DNA from: Pegoplata infirma
Taxonomy: Eukaryota; Arthropoda; Insecta; Diptera; Anthomyiidae
Direction: 5' to 3'
Assembly: GCA_963921195.1 (NCBI GenBank)
Contig: OY992536.1
Location: forward strand, 235,822,023-235,886,022
Length of the DNA stretch: 64,000 nt
Every line of letters starts with the position of its first letter. Positions within the stretch are counted from its first letter, which is position 1. Below the pieces are notes generated by a model. It ran no database searches. It was not told where the DNA came from and saw only the letters and a program-made list of their open reading frames with translations. Below, piece by piece: positions 11,780-24,700 of the stretch. The position numbers and the translations under genes were made by a program.

Positions 11780-11920
11780 ATAGATACAATTTTGAATATC
11801 CCAAAAATCCCCAAAATAATTTTTGAAATCCCCAATCCCCAAGTGAGATTTCTTGTCCTTTTTACTCTAGTGAAATCCCCAACTTTGGGGATAAATCCCG
11901 AAGTCTGGCAGCCCTGTGTT
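11780..11920. repeat. Fragment with 'ATCCCCAAA' repeats and a hAT-like end
   Basis: Several ATCCCCAA motifs occur in direct and inverted form, ending TCTGGCAGCCCTG at about 11904-11916, which resembles a hAT terminus (CAGGGCTGCCAGA inverted). The partner end was not found. Confidence 0.35.
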
Positions 11921-11938
11921 ACACAAGTCTAGTGGCGG

Positions 11939-12506
11939 CAGTGTTGCCACCTCATGTGTAATTACATATATCATGTGTAATTTTTTTTTTCATGTGTAGC
12001 CCATGTGTAATTGTCTGCATGTGTAATTCATGTGTAATTTGAAATTTTTACTTTTTGGAGCATTTATTTTCATAATTTGTTTTAACAAAACTTTTAGCAG
12101 ATTTTTCTGCAGAAATGGATATTTTAACGAAATTCTCTGTCATTCAGTTTTAAAAATTAACAGAAGTTTTTAATTACTTTGTTGATTCTGTTTGCTGAGT
12201 TTACAAAAAAATTTTTGTGAACATTTTAGCTAATTATTTAAAAATTTTACAGATTTTTTTTTATTTCGTGAAATTTTAACGATTAAAAATTTCGCAAAAA
12301 AATACAAATCGTAGGTTTTTTGAGCAGTAAAAACCAGACTTCGGTTAACCGTTATATTTTGAAAATTACAAAAAAAAAAACCTTATTAAAAAAAGCATGT
12401 GTAATTTCATGTGTAATTTTGGCATGATCCATGTGTAATTTGTGATTTCATGTGTAATTTTGGCATGACCCATGTGTAATTTACGATTTTGTTGGTGGCA
12501 ACACTG
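11939..12506. mobile_element. hAT-type MITE, 13-bp TIR, 8-bp duplication AGTGGCGG
   Basis: CAGTGTTGCCACC at 11939-11951 and its exact reverse complement at 12494-12506, with the identical 8-bp sequence AGTGGCGG immediately outside on both sides (11931-11938 and 12507-12514). The 568-bp element has no transposase. CATGTGTAATT occurs repeatedly near both ends. It ends 120 bp before the Rb97D start codon, so it lies in the 5' leader, a 5' intron or the promoter. Confidence 0.9.
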
Positions 12507-12626
12507 AGTGGCGGCCATATTGTTATGAGGTAAAAAAAAATCAATACACAATTTTCTTTAGTATTTTTAATTACAATATTTGTTTCTCCTCTTAAAAAAA
12601 GTATTTACAAGACAATTCAGCTTAAA

Positions 12627-12704
12627 ATGGAACCTAAACGTGAACCACATGATGATAACGATAGTTCTGATTCGGTGGAAATTATAGAACATCCCAAAGA
12701 AGAT
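12627..12704 (+). CDS. Rb97D: Rb97D coding exon 1
   Basis: Encodes 26 residues beginning [10 protein letters not shown], acidic and Ser-rich. Ends at GAT with donor GTAAGT at 12705-12710, phase 0. An AG at 12619-12620 (CAATTCAG) could be the acceptor of an upstream leader intron. Confidence 0.85.
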
Positions 12705-15700
12705 GTAAGTACTAGAGCCTAGAACACGATGAATTTCACCAACTTGCTTGAGGTGCAGCTAAATAAAAAAAAATCCATATTTTCTTTGCGCTATTCTAGG
12801 TTATATGTGAATTGGAACATTTAAGAAAGTTATTTATTGGTGGTTTAGCGCCCTACACTACCGAAGAAGGCTTAAAGGCTTTCTACGGTCAATGGGGTAA
12901 AGTCGTCGATGTAGTGGTTATGAAAGATCAAACTACCAAGAGGTCCCGAGGTTTTGGATTTATTACGTACACCAAATCATTTATGGTAGACAAGGCCCAA
13001 GACAATCGTCCTCATATTATTGATGGAAAGTAAGTAATCTGGTGGAATCTTGTTATTTGGTCATATTGTAATTTTTCTATTTTTTTTTAGAACGGTTGAA
13101 GCTAAACGAGCTTTACCCCGTCCAGAACGGGAAGCTCAAGAAAATAAAAGTGTTTCGGTTAAAAAGCTATTTGTTGGTGGCTTAAAGGACAACCATGATG
13201 AACCCTGTCTCGAAGAATATTTTTCACAATTTGGTAATGTCGTCACTGTAAAGATACTTACCGATAAAACGACTGGAAAGCGTAGAGGTTTTGCATTTAT
13301 TGAATACGATGATTATGATGCAGTTGATAAAGCTATTTGTAAGTTTATGTATTGTTTATAAATTTTCTAATACCCACTTTCCACTATTATACTTTTCCAT
13401 TACACAAGCGTAATTTCACCATGTTGGGTACAGGTCATTGTGCCATGGGTACAGGTTTTATAAAAAAATTTGGTATTTTTTTAAATGTATAAGGAGCTTT
13501 AAACCTAAGAGTGTCATTAGAGAATAATTAAGAAGTTCCTGATGGTGGGTTCCACAGCAAAAATTTAAAATTTACGATAAAACTGTACAAGTTAAATCAG
13601 TCTACTAAATCGGATTGTTTTTTCTATTAAAAATGTCATCAATGTCAGGGTTTTTTATTAGAAATAATCTTAAAAAAAATTCTCTTCGATTTATAGACAC
13701 AATTGCTTGATATTTTTGGCAAAACTGCTGTTTACACAAAAATTAAAAAAAAAAAAAAATATGCCACCCCCTTTAGAATAAAAAAGAAAAAAAAACTAAA
13801 TTAAAATTTAAGGGGGCTGATGCTCCCATGCCCACTGAATCCAGGTGTTTGTGGTATGTGTGGGCATTTAGTTTAAAGATAATCACGCTCCTTATTTTAT
13901 ATTCTTAACATGTTGGAGGGTATAAAAGAATCGCCACAGCCGAATTTAGCACTCTTATATGTTTTTACTTAATTTCTTTAAATTATTAAAGAATTTTTTG
14001 CTCAAATCCTAAGTCTACAGAAAATTGTTAAAAAAGTCACGGTCACAAAAATTATTTGTATTTTTTTTGAGTTTTAGTTGGTTTTAGTTTAAAAAATTGA
14101 AAAAAGTGGTTTAAAAAAAATCCAACAAGAGAAGTATCTCAACCCTAATGAACCGATTTGCCTGAATCTTAAAATATATATAAAGAGAAGATTGTAATCC
14201 TTTAACGAACACAGGCAAGTATGCTTGCCAAAGCGTTTTTGGCGATTATTTTTGTTAAGGTAAATAATAGGGTAAATATTAGTGTCCGACCGAACGTTCG
14301 GGTTCGGTTACGGAGTTCGGCAAAAAGTGACGTTCGGCCACTGTTCGGTATTCGGTCAACTTTTAGCCGAACTTTACCGAACACCGAATATGTATTGCAT
14401 TTTATCGTCTTAAAATTAAGCCATATTACCAGTGCAACTACTTTACACCTAGAATCGGGCTATAGTTTAAAAGAAATATATTTTTTTTTACAAAAAATAA
14501 ACTTGAGCTATATTTGTCCACTTTTTTAAGTATACAACTAATAAAAAAACACATTTTTTAGTTGTTTTTTTTTCATAACTATTTGCAAAAACAACTTTTT
14601 TTAATAAAAAAAAAGTTCGGGTACGGGTTCGGGTTCGGCCGAACTTTGCAAAATTTACCGAAGTTCGGGTTCGGGTACGGGTTCGGTCTGAAAAAGTGCG
14701 TTCGGTCGGACACTAGTAAATATGCTAAGAGATGAATTGTAAAATAGTGTTCGGGCAACAAAAGTGTAGTTTTCAGTAAGTCTCTAACTTGATTCACTTA
14801 CTCACTGTAAGCCCTCAAAGTTTGTAGAATAATAATCACTATTTTAGGGACAAAAGTACCCCAGCAAAACTTTTCGGAGTCATTCAAAAATAACTAGTTC
14901 TAGAAGTACTTTAAAGCTTGTCACGATAGGTTCTCAAATAGCATCCTGGAACTAGTGATGTCACAACAAGTTCTAGAAGTTATCCAAAAGGGTAATATTC
15001 ATGTCGTTCATGAATCCACAACGAAATTGGATTGGAAACGAAATTCAATTCCGTTTCCAATTTTCGAAGCGTTCATGAAACCGTGACGAATTGCTTTGTT
15101 CGAAAAAAAATATATATTTCGTTCGAACTTAGCGGAGACACATGTATTTACAAAATACGACTCTGTTTTTGCAAATACAGAGTCGTATTTTATAACAACT
15201 TTGTTTTAAAGTCAAAGTCAGAGTTGTTATAATAAGGCAATTTGTAAAAAAAAAAAATTGCTAACAAATAACAAACTGTCAAGCATTCTTTGGAATTCTT
15301 TTTTCTTGATTATTGATCCATAAAGGAAGGGATTTTATACAAATCCTTCTTTTGTTTTCCTTAAGTCTAATATATACTTAGGAAGAAAAAAAAGAGCATT
15401 TGTTTTACTTTCACCAAATTTTATTTATGTGAAACAAAACGAAAAAAAAATTCGGATGTGAAATCTGGAACACCAAAAAAATTCGGAAATTTTCATTTTC
15501 ACATTTTTTATGTGAATAACTTTTTTGGAACAGCGGCCTAGGACACAAAAAAAAAAATTTGGAAATTTTATTTTCACATTTTTTAATGTGAATTACTTTT
15601 TTGGAACAGCGGACAAAGTAGAAACCGAAACAAATGTTGGAATGTATGGAGAATTTTCCAAAAAAGTATAAATGCACTTTTTCAAGTGCATATTTTCATA

Positions 15701-18700
15701 GTTTTTAGTTTATATTTTAGGCGCTTAAAACACAAATCCCTTCGATATGTTGGGATTTATTTCCACAAATTCTTAAAGAACTAACTGCATTTTGCTCATT
15801 AATTTTGTACCTTCCCCTTATAAAATAAAAAATGAGAAAAAATATTTTAAAAAAATCAAAAACAAAAAAGAAATGTTACTCACATTTTGTCATTTAACTT
15901 TTGTTTTTAATTTTTTTTAAATTAATTAAATATTTCCAACTTTTCTTACAAATCCCCGAAGCAAAACATCGACGAAAATTTTCCAACTGTCAAACCAACT
16001 GAATGGAATTCATGAACGCACATTTTCGTTTTCGAACGGAAATTTTCTCATTTTCTCTTCGATTGGAATTGGATTGGATTCATAAACACACACAGCTGAT
16101 TTCCGTGAAAAAGTGTTGTCAAACCAATCCGCATTGGTTTCATAAACGCCCCGATTTTGATTCCAAAGAGCTTTTTTGGAGTAGTTTGGGAACTAGTGAT
16201 TTGGAACTAGTCGTACATGACTTCTGCACCACTTCCATGAAACAAATACTGGTTCTCAAATAACATCTTAGAAGCTGTTTCAAAAACTTATAATTTTTTT
16301 CAAAAAAGAAAAAAATATATATTTGATTACGTATTTCTCTGTTGCATCTTCTATTTGGAAAAAGTCAAACCTTTTGAAATATGTACAGAGGGGATAAAAA
16401 TATTATTTAGTATTGGGTAATTTGTTTGGTATTATTAAGTATTGGGGCATTAGTGCAAATATGTTTTTATAGATCCATTCTATTACCTTACTACAATCTG
16501 CAATAAACTACTTTATTTACTACAGCTGGAATTTTTTATTACAATAAGGAAACAAAACTTTCCAATTGTAGCAAAAATAGTAAGCAATTTGAGTAATCCA
16601 ACTAAGCATATATTTTTTGGTCCCTACAATTTTTTTTTTTTTCAAAAATCCCTCCTTCTAGATAATTTCTAATTGCATTAATGACTAAAAAACATAAAAT
16701 ACTACTAATTTTGTTCAGTAAAGTGCTGATATTGCGTTATATTTTCAACAAAAAATAATTCAAAAATGTTTTTTTTTTGAAAAAAAAAAAAATGTACAAA
16801 ATGTTCCCAGACTGCTTCCCTAGAACTAGTTCTGATGGTGACAATTTCAAACAAAAATCATGGGTAAAAGAATGGGATAAAGAATTGGTTCTAGAATGAC
16901 TTAAAGAACTAGTTCTGATGGTGACAATTTCAAACAAAAATCATGACAAGAAGGTGTTTGAGGGGCATAGAGTTGCAGATCTTAAAAATCACTGCGAATA
17001 GCAAATAGTTTCGGACAGAACTGCATAATCTTAAAGCTCACATTTTTTCACCAAGAAAAATAAGGGGGACCCCCTCCTTCCCCCTTATTTTTCTTAATAA
17101 GGGTCCAATTTTTTATACCCTCCACTTAGTGATAGAGGGTATATATAAGTTTGTCATTCCGTTTGTAACTCATCGAAATATCGATTTTAAGACATTCTAG
17201 CGATGTCCGTCTGTCTGTCTGTCTGTCTGTGGAAAATGTTGTCACGGACAAAATATTGCACAGAGATGACTGAAACTTAACATATTTATTGAAGTTCTCC
17301 CAAAAAGTTTGGTATTGCATTTGAGCGATATCGGTTCAGCGGTTCAAAAGTTATGAACGAAAATGTAAGCACACCTCAAAAATTTCAGTACATTCAACAT
17401 AAATACAAAATGCTTTAATTCGGCTTCTGGTTGACATATGTGAACATAATTAAACACCAAATGGTATTTAAACAAGTACGAACATATTTTTTGACAAAAA
17501 AAAAAGAAAAAAATCACGGATTTTTTTTTTACCAAATTTTTTTTTTTTCGCGGAAATTTTTTTTATTTTTTTTTTTTTTCATAAGTAATTTCCTTTTAAA
17601 TAAAGTTTTTGCAATAATCTTTTTGAAATTGTGGAGGGTATAACTACATTCGGCAAGGCCGAATTTAACTTTTTTACTTGTTGTTTCATAACTATTATTA
17701 CGTCACAGATCATGACGACGAACAGAAACTGAATATTCGTGTCTGTCATGACTTCAGAACGTTTTCAATTAGAGCGAAAATTTTCGAATCACATAAAAAA
17801 AGATTTGGTGTTTCCAAATCACATATTTCTTAATTATATGTTCGAAAAATTTTACTAAGATATGCTAGATGCGAAACACGGGCTTTTGTTTAAAAATAAA
17901 TAAAATTAAATAAATTAAATAAAATAAATAAATAAAAAAATTTTGCACAATTTTTAAACAAAAATATATATTTAACACCAATTTATCATTGAATTTCTCA
18001 TTAAATAATATATATTCTCGAATATGAGTTGAATAAATTACTCTTATGTACCTTAAACTCAACAATGTTTCGCATCTTGATAATTCTATAAACATATGGT
18101 AATAAACCCCAGTCGTAAAATGTAGTACTTTTCAATAGTAATAATAACTGGCAACACCATGGATTGGCATCACCATTTATCGAACAATTTTCGAAGATAA
18201 ACAACGCCATGTTGAATTTTGTAAAATTTTTATAATTAATTTATTTTTACAATTTTTAAGTATTTTAAGTGAGTTAAACTAAAAGTGTTGTGCATTAAAA
18301 AATATAAAATTTTGTGCTCTTTCTTTTGAAAGTATTTCTCAGCCGGGAAAACGTGTAGTTATTGAAATATGTGATTTTTTTAATTTGTATACTTTTGTTG
18401 TTGTTTTTGCACAACTTCCGAACAAAATTTCGATAAATTATGGAGTGTATTTAAAATAATTTTTACATATATTTAGTCTTAACAAAATGTTGATTTTTTA
18501 ATGAAAATAAAAAGAATATATATCAAATTATAAATTGAACATGGGTTTTTTATTTTTAAGTTAATATTTATAGGGGAAAAAGTCCATTCTAATTACTTTC
18601 AGTTAGCTTTTTGCACACGAAAGTAAAACGAAAAAAAAAATCGGAAGTGAAACCCAGGACACCAAAATATTCGGAAGTGTTTCACTTTCACGTGGATGTG

Positions 18701-21700
18701 AAAGTCATGACAGACACGATTGTCTGGATCAATAAGTCTCGACTTTAATTTAATAACTATTTCGTTTTCATATGGATATAGTTGGTCTATGTCTTCACAT
18801 TAATGCCCCCCAAAATTTACACATTTTCCTGAAAATAATATTTTGCGAATTTTTACAAGATTATGCCACCATTGTTGGATAGACATTAAAAACCCTGTCT
18901 TCTCACACGAAAACATCATATACGTGTCTGTCATGACTTTCACATCCACGTGAAAGTGAAACACTTCCGAATATTTTGGTGTCCTGGGTTTCACTTCCGA
19001 ATTTTTTTTTCGTTTTACTTTCGTGTGCAAAAAGCTAACTGAAAGTAATTAGAATGGACTTTTTCCCCTATAATTATTAACTTAAAAATAAAAAAACCAT
19101 GTTTAATTTATAATTTGATATATATTCTTTTTATTTTCATTAAAAAATCAACATTTTGTTAAGACTAAATATATGTAAAAATTATTTTAAAAACACTCCA
19201 TAATTTATCGAAATTTTATTCGGAAGTTGTGCAAAAACAACAACAAAAGTATACAAATTAAAAAAAATCACATATTTCAATAACTAAACGTTTTCCCGGC
19301 TGAGAAATACTTTCAAAAGAAAGAGCACAAAATTTTATATTTTTTAATGCACAACACTTTTAGTTTAACTCACTTAAAATACTTAAAAATTGTAAAAATA
19401 AATTAATTATAAAATTTTACAAAATTCAACATGGCGTTGTTTATCTTCGAAAAATTTTCGATAAATGGTGATGCCAATCCATGGTGTTGCCAGTTATTAT
19501 TACTATTGAAAAGTACTACATTTTACAACTGGGGTTTATTACCATATGTTCATAGAATTATCAAGATGCGAAACATTGTTGAGTTCAAGGTACATAAGAG
19601 TAATTTATTCAACTCATATTCGTGAATATATATTATTTAATGAGAAATTCAATGATAAATTGGTGTTAAATATATATTTTTGTTAAAGAATTGTGCAAAA
19701 CTTTTTTATTTATTTATTTTATTTAATTTTATTTATTTTTAAACAAAAGCCCGTGTTTCGCATCTAGCATATCTTAGTAAAATTTTTCGAACATATAATT
19801 AAGAAATATGTGATTTGGAAACACCAAATCTTTTTTTATGTGATTCGAAAATTTTCGCTCTAATTGAAAACGTTCTGAAGTCATGACAGACACGATAGTT
19901 TCTTAAAAAGAAATGGCTTAAAAATCTAAAAAAAATTTGTTTCGCCATTTTTTTTACCCATTACCACTTAAATTTCCTATATGGCCGATAACTTATCGGC
20001 GATAAGCCGAGACACGCCAACCTTAGAATTGTCTCTTTTATATATATTTTAATTTTCATGCAAAACGGTTCGTAAGGGTTGAGATAAAAAATGTCTGAGT
20101 CCCGAGACAAAATTCTATATTTTTTTTTTTGGAGCAAGAAAATTCTTTAAAAAAAATACCCGACATTCCCTCACAAAAGTGACAAGTTTTTATATGAAAG
20201 GTGTAAAGCTTGTAATAGAGTCTGTGTGACATGTCACGTGTCCTATCACAAACTGGTCACTTTTTCTGAAGGGCAATAATCGTGTCTGTCATGACTTCAG
20301 AACGTTTTCAATTAGAGCGAAAATTTTCGAATCACATAAAAAAATATTTGGTGTTTCCAAATCACATATTTCTTAATTATATGTTCGAAAAATTTTACTA
20401 AGATATGCTAGATGCGAAACACGGGCTTTTGTTTAAAAATAAATAAAATTAAATTAAATAAATTAATAAAAAAGTTTTGCACAATTTTTAAACAAAAATA
20501 TATATTTAACACCAATTTATCATTGAATTTCTCATTAAATAATATATATTCACGAATATGAGTTGAATAAATTACTCTTATGTACCTTAAACTCAACCAT
20601 GTTTCGCATCTTGATAATTCTATGAACATATGGTAATAAACCCCAGTTGTAAAATTTAGTACTTTTCAATAGTAATAATAACTGGCAACACCATGGATTG
20701 GCATCACCATTTATCGAAAATTTTTCGAAGATAAACAACGCCATCACTGATGCCAACTTTTTTTGTCGAAAATCCGCTAAATCAGGAAAAAAAATCTCCA
20801 GAAAACACCAGATTCAAAAATAGAAAATAAATTTAGCTATTTAATAGCTAAATGTCATGAAATTTGAAATGTAACGGTTTATTTTAAAAATATAACGTTT
20901 TTTTTTTGAATAATGTTATACATAGCAATAGAGAGCGTGACACGAATTTTTCGTGATTCACGCGTGATCGTGAGTGAAATTTTATTTGACTCAAGTGATC
21001 GTGAGTCCACGTGATTAGAAAAAATATGTTCGTACGTGAGCGTGCGTGAGTAACTTTTGTTTCGTGACTTTTCGTGATAGTTTTGTTTAAATAAATTTTT
21101 ATAATTGTTTTAAGGAAATTAAATACTTTTTGTAAAAGAAATCGCAAACAGTAAAATAAAAATTTGTTAATTTAAATTTCGTCTTCGTGAGCATGTGAAA
21201 AATTTTAGTTACTCACGTGAGAGTGCGTGAACGTGATCAGAAAAAACAATTTCGTGCGTGATCGTGAGTGAGCAATATTTTGATTCCATGAGCGTGCGTG
21301 AGTCAAAATTCACTCACTCTCCCATCTCTAATAGCAAGTTAAAAAATTACAGAATCGAATACAACTGTTTTGGCCATACCAAATATTCGGTAAAATTGTT
21401 ACTACAGTCGAACTCGGTTATAACGAACTCGGTTATAACGAATTCTCGGTTATAACGAACTAATTTCAAAGTCCCGACATTTTGGAAGCAATTTTCACAC
21501 AAAATACTTCTTTTATAACGAACTTGGTTATAACGAATCCTCGGTTATAACGAACTGCTTATTATGGTCCCACGAACAGTATTTCATATGTATTTACCAT
21601 TTTTATAACGAACTCCCATAATTATTTTGTAATGTGTGGCAATCATGTTTATCAAACTCACAAAAGGTTGGAAATTTTTGGTTTATATTATAATTTCAAT

Positions 21701-24700
21701 AAAATTTATTTATGATTTTTATAGTTTATCGACCTTTTTCTTATTAATTATTTGATTTTTATAGAAATTATTTCTAATACAGGCTTTTAAGGTCAGTTTT
21801 TTCTCCTAAATGTAAATAAAAGGCATTATTTATTCATTTTCTATCCGACGTTTCGTTGGGATTTTTCCAACATCTTCAGGGGAATTTTTATTGAATATAT
21901 AATCCTTTAGTCAGCTTTACATTTATAATTAAATAAAAATAATATTTCACGATACGAATGGTACGACATAAAACACATAATTATGTATAAATGCAAAAAT
22001 AATTAACACAAAAAATATCACAGTATAATTGTTTCTTTTATTTATATTTTTAATGTTTTCTTCTCAATAAGTAGTTTATTTACAAACAAAACATCAAATA
22101 AAACAAAATTGGATCTATTTTTTTGAAAATAAAACTAGGTTGACAAAAAATATACCCCGCTTATAGCGAACTTCGCTTATAACGAACTATTTTTACTGGT
22201 CCCTCGGAGTTCGTTATAACCGGGTTCGACTGTATACAACCAAAACCGAATCCGAATAATAACAATTATTTATGTAGGAAAAACAAGAAAAAGAGTTAAA
22301 TTAGACTTACAAGGGAGGTCTCCCTGGTTCACCCTCCAATCTTCATGAATTTGAATACGTATTTTTTTAGCGGGCCAAATTAAAAGGTATTTAAAAGACC
22401 AACTCTTGGTGCTAACAATGTGACAAAAATGTCAAAAGACACAGGTTTTTTTTTAGCGGTCCAAATTCAGGTTTCGTGGGTGAAGATGAAGGGGAAGAAA
22501 CAGTAATTTTGTTTCGCATATGTTACGCCTAATGCAAAGAACCCTAGTCATATATGTATATCAAATGTAAGGTCTTTGGAAAACCTATCCAAGTCTGTAA
22601 AGAACGTGTCCAAACAAGGAAATTTTTCGTCATATTGAGGGAAATACCAAAGTTTTTGTAAATAAATCTTTTTTGGCATGTTGTTAGCACTAGAAGATAG
22701 GTATATTAAATGCGTTAATCTGATACCAAATATGCCTATGTTAATTTTGATTAAATATGCGTAAATCGTAAAAAACCGAAAAAGGTCAAATATACAAATG
22801 ACGATAAAAACCCTCTTCTGAACGGCTCTTTAATAAAAACAAAAAAATCAAAAGTGTGAAAAATTTTAAGTTTTTTTATTGTTAAGTTGTGGCTGGTATA
22901 AATCGCTAGATTTCCCGCTGCCCGCTAAATCACTTTTTTTCCCGCTAGACGCAAAATAAAAACGCTAGTTTTAGCGGGAAAAACACCAAATTGGCAACAG
23001 TGAACGCCATGTTGAATTTTGTAAAATTTTATAATTAATTTATTTTTACAATTTTTAAGTATTTTAAGTCAGTTTAACTAAAAGTGTTGTGCATTAAAAA
23101 ATATAAAATTTTGTGCTCTTTCTTTTGAAAGTATTTCTCAGCCGGGAAAACGTGTAGTTATTGAAATATGTGATTTTTTTAATTTGTATACTTTTGTTGT
23201 TGTTTTTGCACAACTTCCGAACAAAATTTCGATAAATTATGGAGTGTTTTTAAAATAATTTTTACATATATTTAGTCTTAACAAAATGTTGATTTTTTAA
23301 TGAAAATAAAAAGAATATATATCAAATTATAAATTAAACATGGTTTTTTTATTTTTAAGTTAATATTTATAGGGGAAAAAGTCCATTCTAATTACTTTCA
23401 GTTAGCTTTTTGCACACGAAAGTAAAACGAAAAAAAAATTCGGAAGTGAAACCCAGGACACCAAAATATTCGGAAGTGTTTCACTTTCACGTGGATGTGA
23501 AAGTCATGACAGACACGAATGAATGTTTTTAATCGTGTCTGTCATGACTTTCACATCCACGTGAAAGTGAAACACTTCCGAATATTTTGGTGTCCTGGGT
23601 TTCACTTCCGAATTTTTTTTTCGTTTTACTTTCGTGTGCAAAAAGCTAACTGAAAGTAATTAGAATGGACTTTTTCCCCTATAAATATTAACTTAAAAAT
23701 AAAAAACCCATGTTTAATTTATAATTTGATATATATTCTTTTTATTTTCATTAAAAAATCAACATTTTGTTAAGACTAAATATATGTAAAAATTATTTAA
23801 AAAACACTCCATAATTTATCGAAATTTTGTTCGGAAGTTGTGCAAAAACAACAACAAAAGTAACAAACTAAAAAAATCACATATTTCAATAACTACACGT
23901 TTTCCCGGCTGAGAAATACTTTCAAAAGAAAGAGCACAAAATTTTATATTTTTTAATGCACAACACTTTTAGTTTAACTCACTTAAAGTACTTAAAAATT
24001 GTAAAAATAAATTAATTATAAAATTTTACAAAATTCAACATGGCGTTGTTTATCTTCGAAAATTTTTCGATAAATGGTGATGCCAATCCATGGTGTTGCC
24101 AGTTATTATTACTATTGAAAAGTACTACATTTTACAACTGGGGTTTATTACCATATGTTCATAGAATTATCAAGATGCGAAACATTGTTGAGTTTAAGGT
24201 ACATAAGAGTAATTTATTCAACTCATATTCGTGATTATATATTATTTAATGAGAAATTCAATGATAAATTGGTGTTAAATATATATTTTTGTTTAAAAAT
24301 TGTGCAAAACTTTTTTATTTATTTATTTTATTTAATTTTATTTATTTTTAAACAAAAGCCCGTGTTTCGCATCTAGCATATCTTAGTAAAATTTTTCGAA
24401 CATATAATTAAGAAATATGTGATTTGGAAACACCAAATCTTTTTTTATGTGATTCGAAAATTTTCGCTCTAATTGAAAACGTTCTGAAGTCATGACAGAC
24501 ACGAATGTTTGCTTTTATTTTTTTTCTCGTTTTTTACAAAACCAAAAAAATTTCAACTGGTCGAAAAAATCAATCATCTTTAATAAACAATATACAAAAT
24601 TAACCATAAAATAAAATTTTAAACAATAATTATGTTTTTTTTTTTGTTAAATCTCTAGTGCAAAAAAATCATTCCATCAAATATGTAGTTGTGGACGTTA

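Larger units (their letters stand above)
14860..16960. repeat. ACTAGTTCTAGAA-rich repeat region, interrupted
   Basis: Starts CCCCAGCAAAACTTTTCGG and carries many GAACTAGT/AGTTCTAGAA motifs at 14890-14985, 16185-16215 and 16820-16920. Within it GAACTAGTTCTGATGGTGAC and following bases occur twice about 95 bp apart (16812-16862 and 16907-16945). The element at 15003-16152 interrupts it. The outer boundary is uncertain. Confidence 0.45.
20745..23002. mobile_element. hAT-like element nested in copy C, 8-bp duplication AACGCCAT
   Basis: CACTGATGCCAACTTT at the left and the inverse of CACTGTTGCCAATTT at the right, with AACGCCAT at 20737-20744 and 23003-23010. Both ends carry CCGCTAAAT/GCGGG-type motifs. 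The interior has no transposase; it contains a CGTGAG-rich repeat (20925-21332) and a TA-flanked pogo-like element (21405-22232). 22233-22900 is unassigned. Confidence 0.85.
20281..23517 (+). mobile_element. ~970 bp CGTGTCTG family, copy C, split by a hAT-like element
   Basis: Two parts, 20281-20744 and 23011-23517, together 971 bp plus the duplicated 8 bp. Outer flanks are AAT on both sides (20278-20280 and 23518-23520). Same orientation as copy A. The insertion at 20745-23002 falls exactly on the family ORF start (ATGGCGTT, reverse strand), so its duplication gives the interrupted copy that start sequence on both sides. Confidence 0.9.
13339..24658 (+). other. Rb97D: Rb97D intron 3, 11.3 kb, transposon-filled
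   Basis: Joins donor GTAAGT at 13339 to acceptor ATCTCTAG (AG 24657-24658). The flanking exons resume the same RRM2 without loss of residues, so the whole interval should be one intron. It contains a TTCGG-rich hAT MITE, a CGTTCATGAA-end element, a TATACCCTCC element and the four-copy ~970 bp cluster with its nested hAT-like element. No host exon was seen inside. Confidence 0.8.

Noticed and set aside
13050..13361. Rb97D exon 3 frame extended at both ends
   Set aside because: The bases before 13091 are the intron pyrimidine tract and those after 13338 follow a GTAAGT donor.
17209..17232. (GTCT)n as an independent microsatellite
   Set aside because: It is a constant part of the TATACCCTCC dispersed element, present in shorter form in the other copies.
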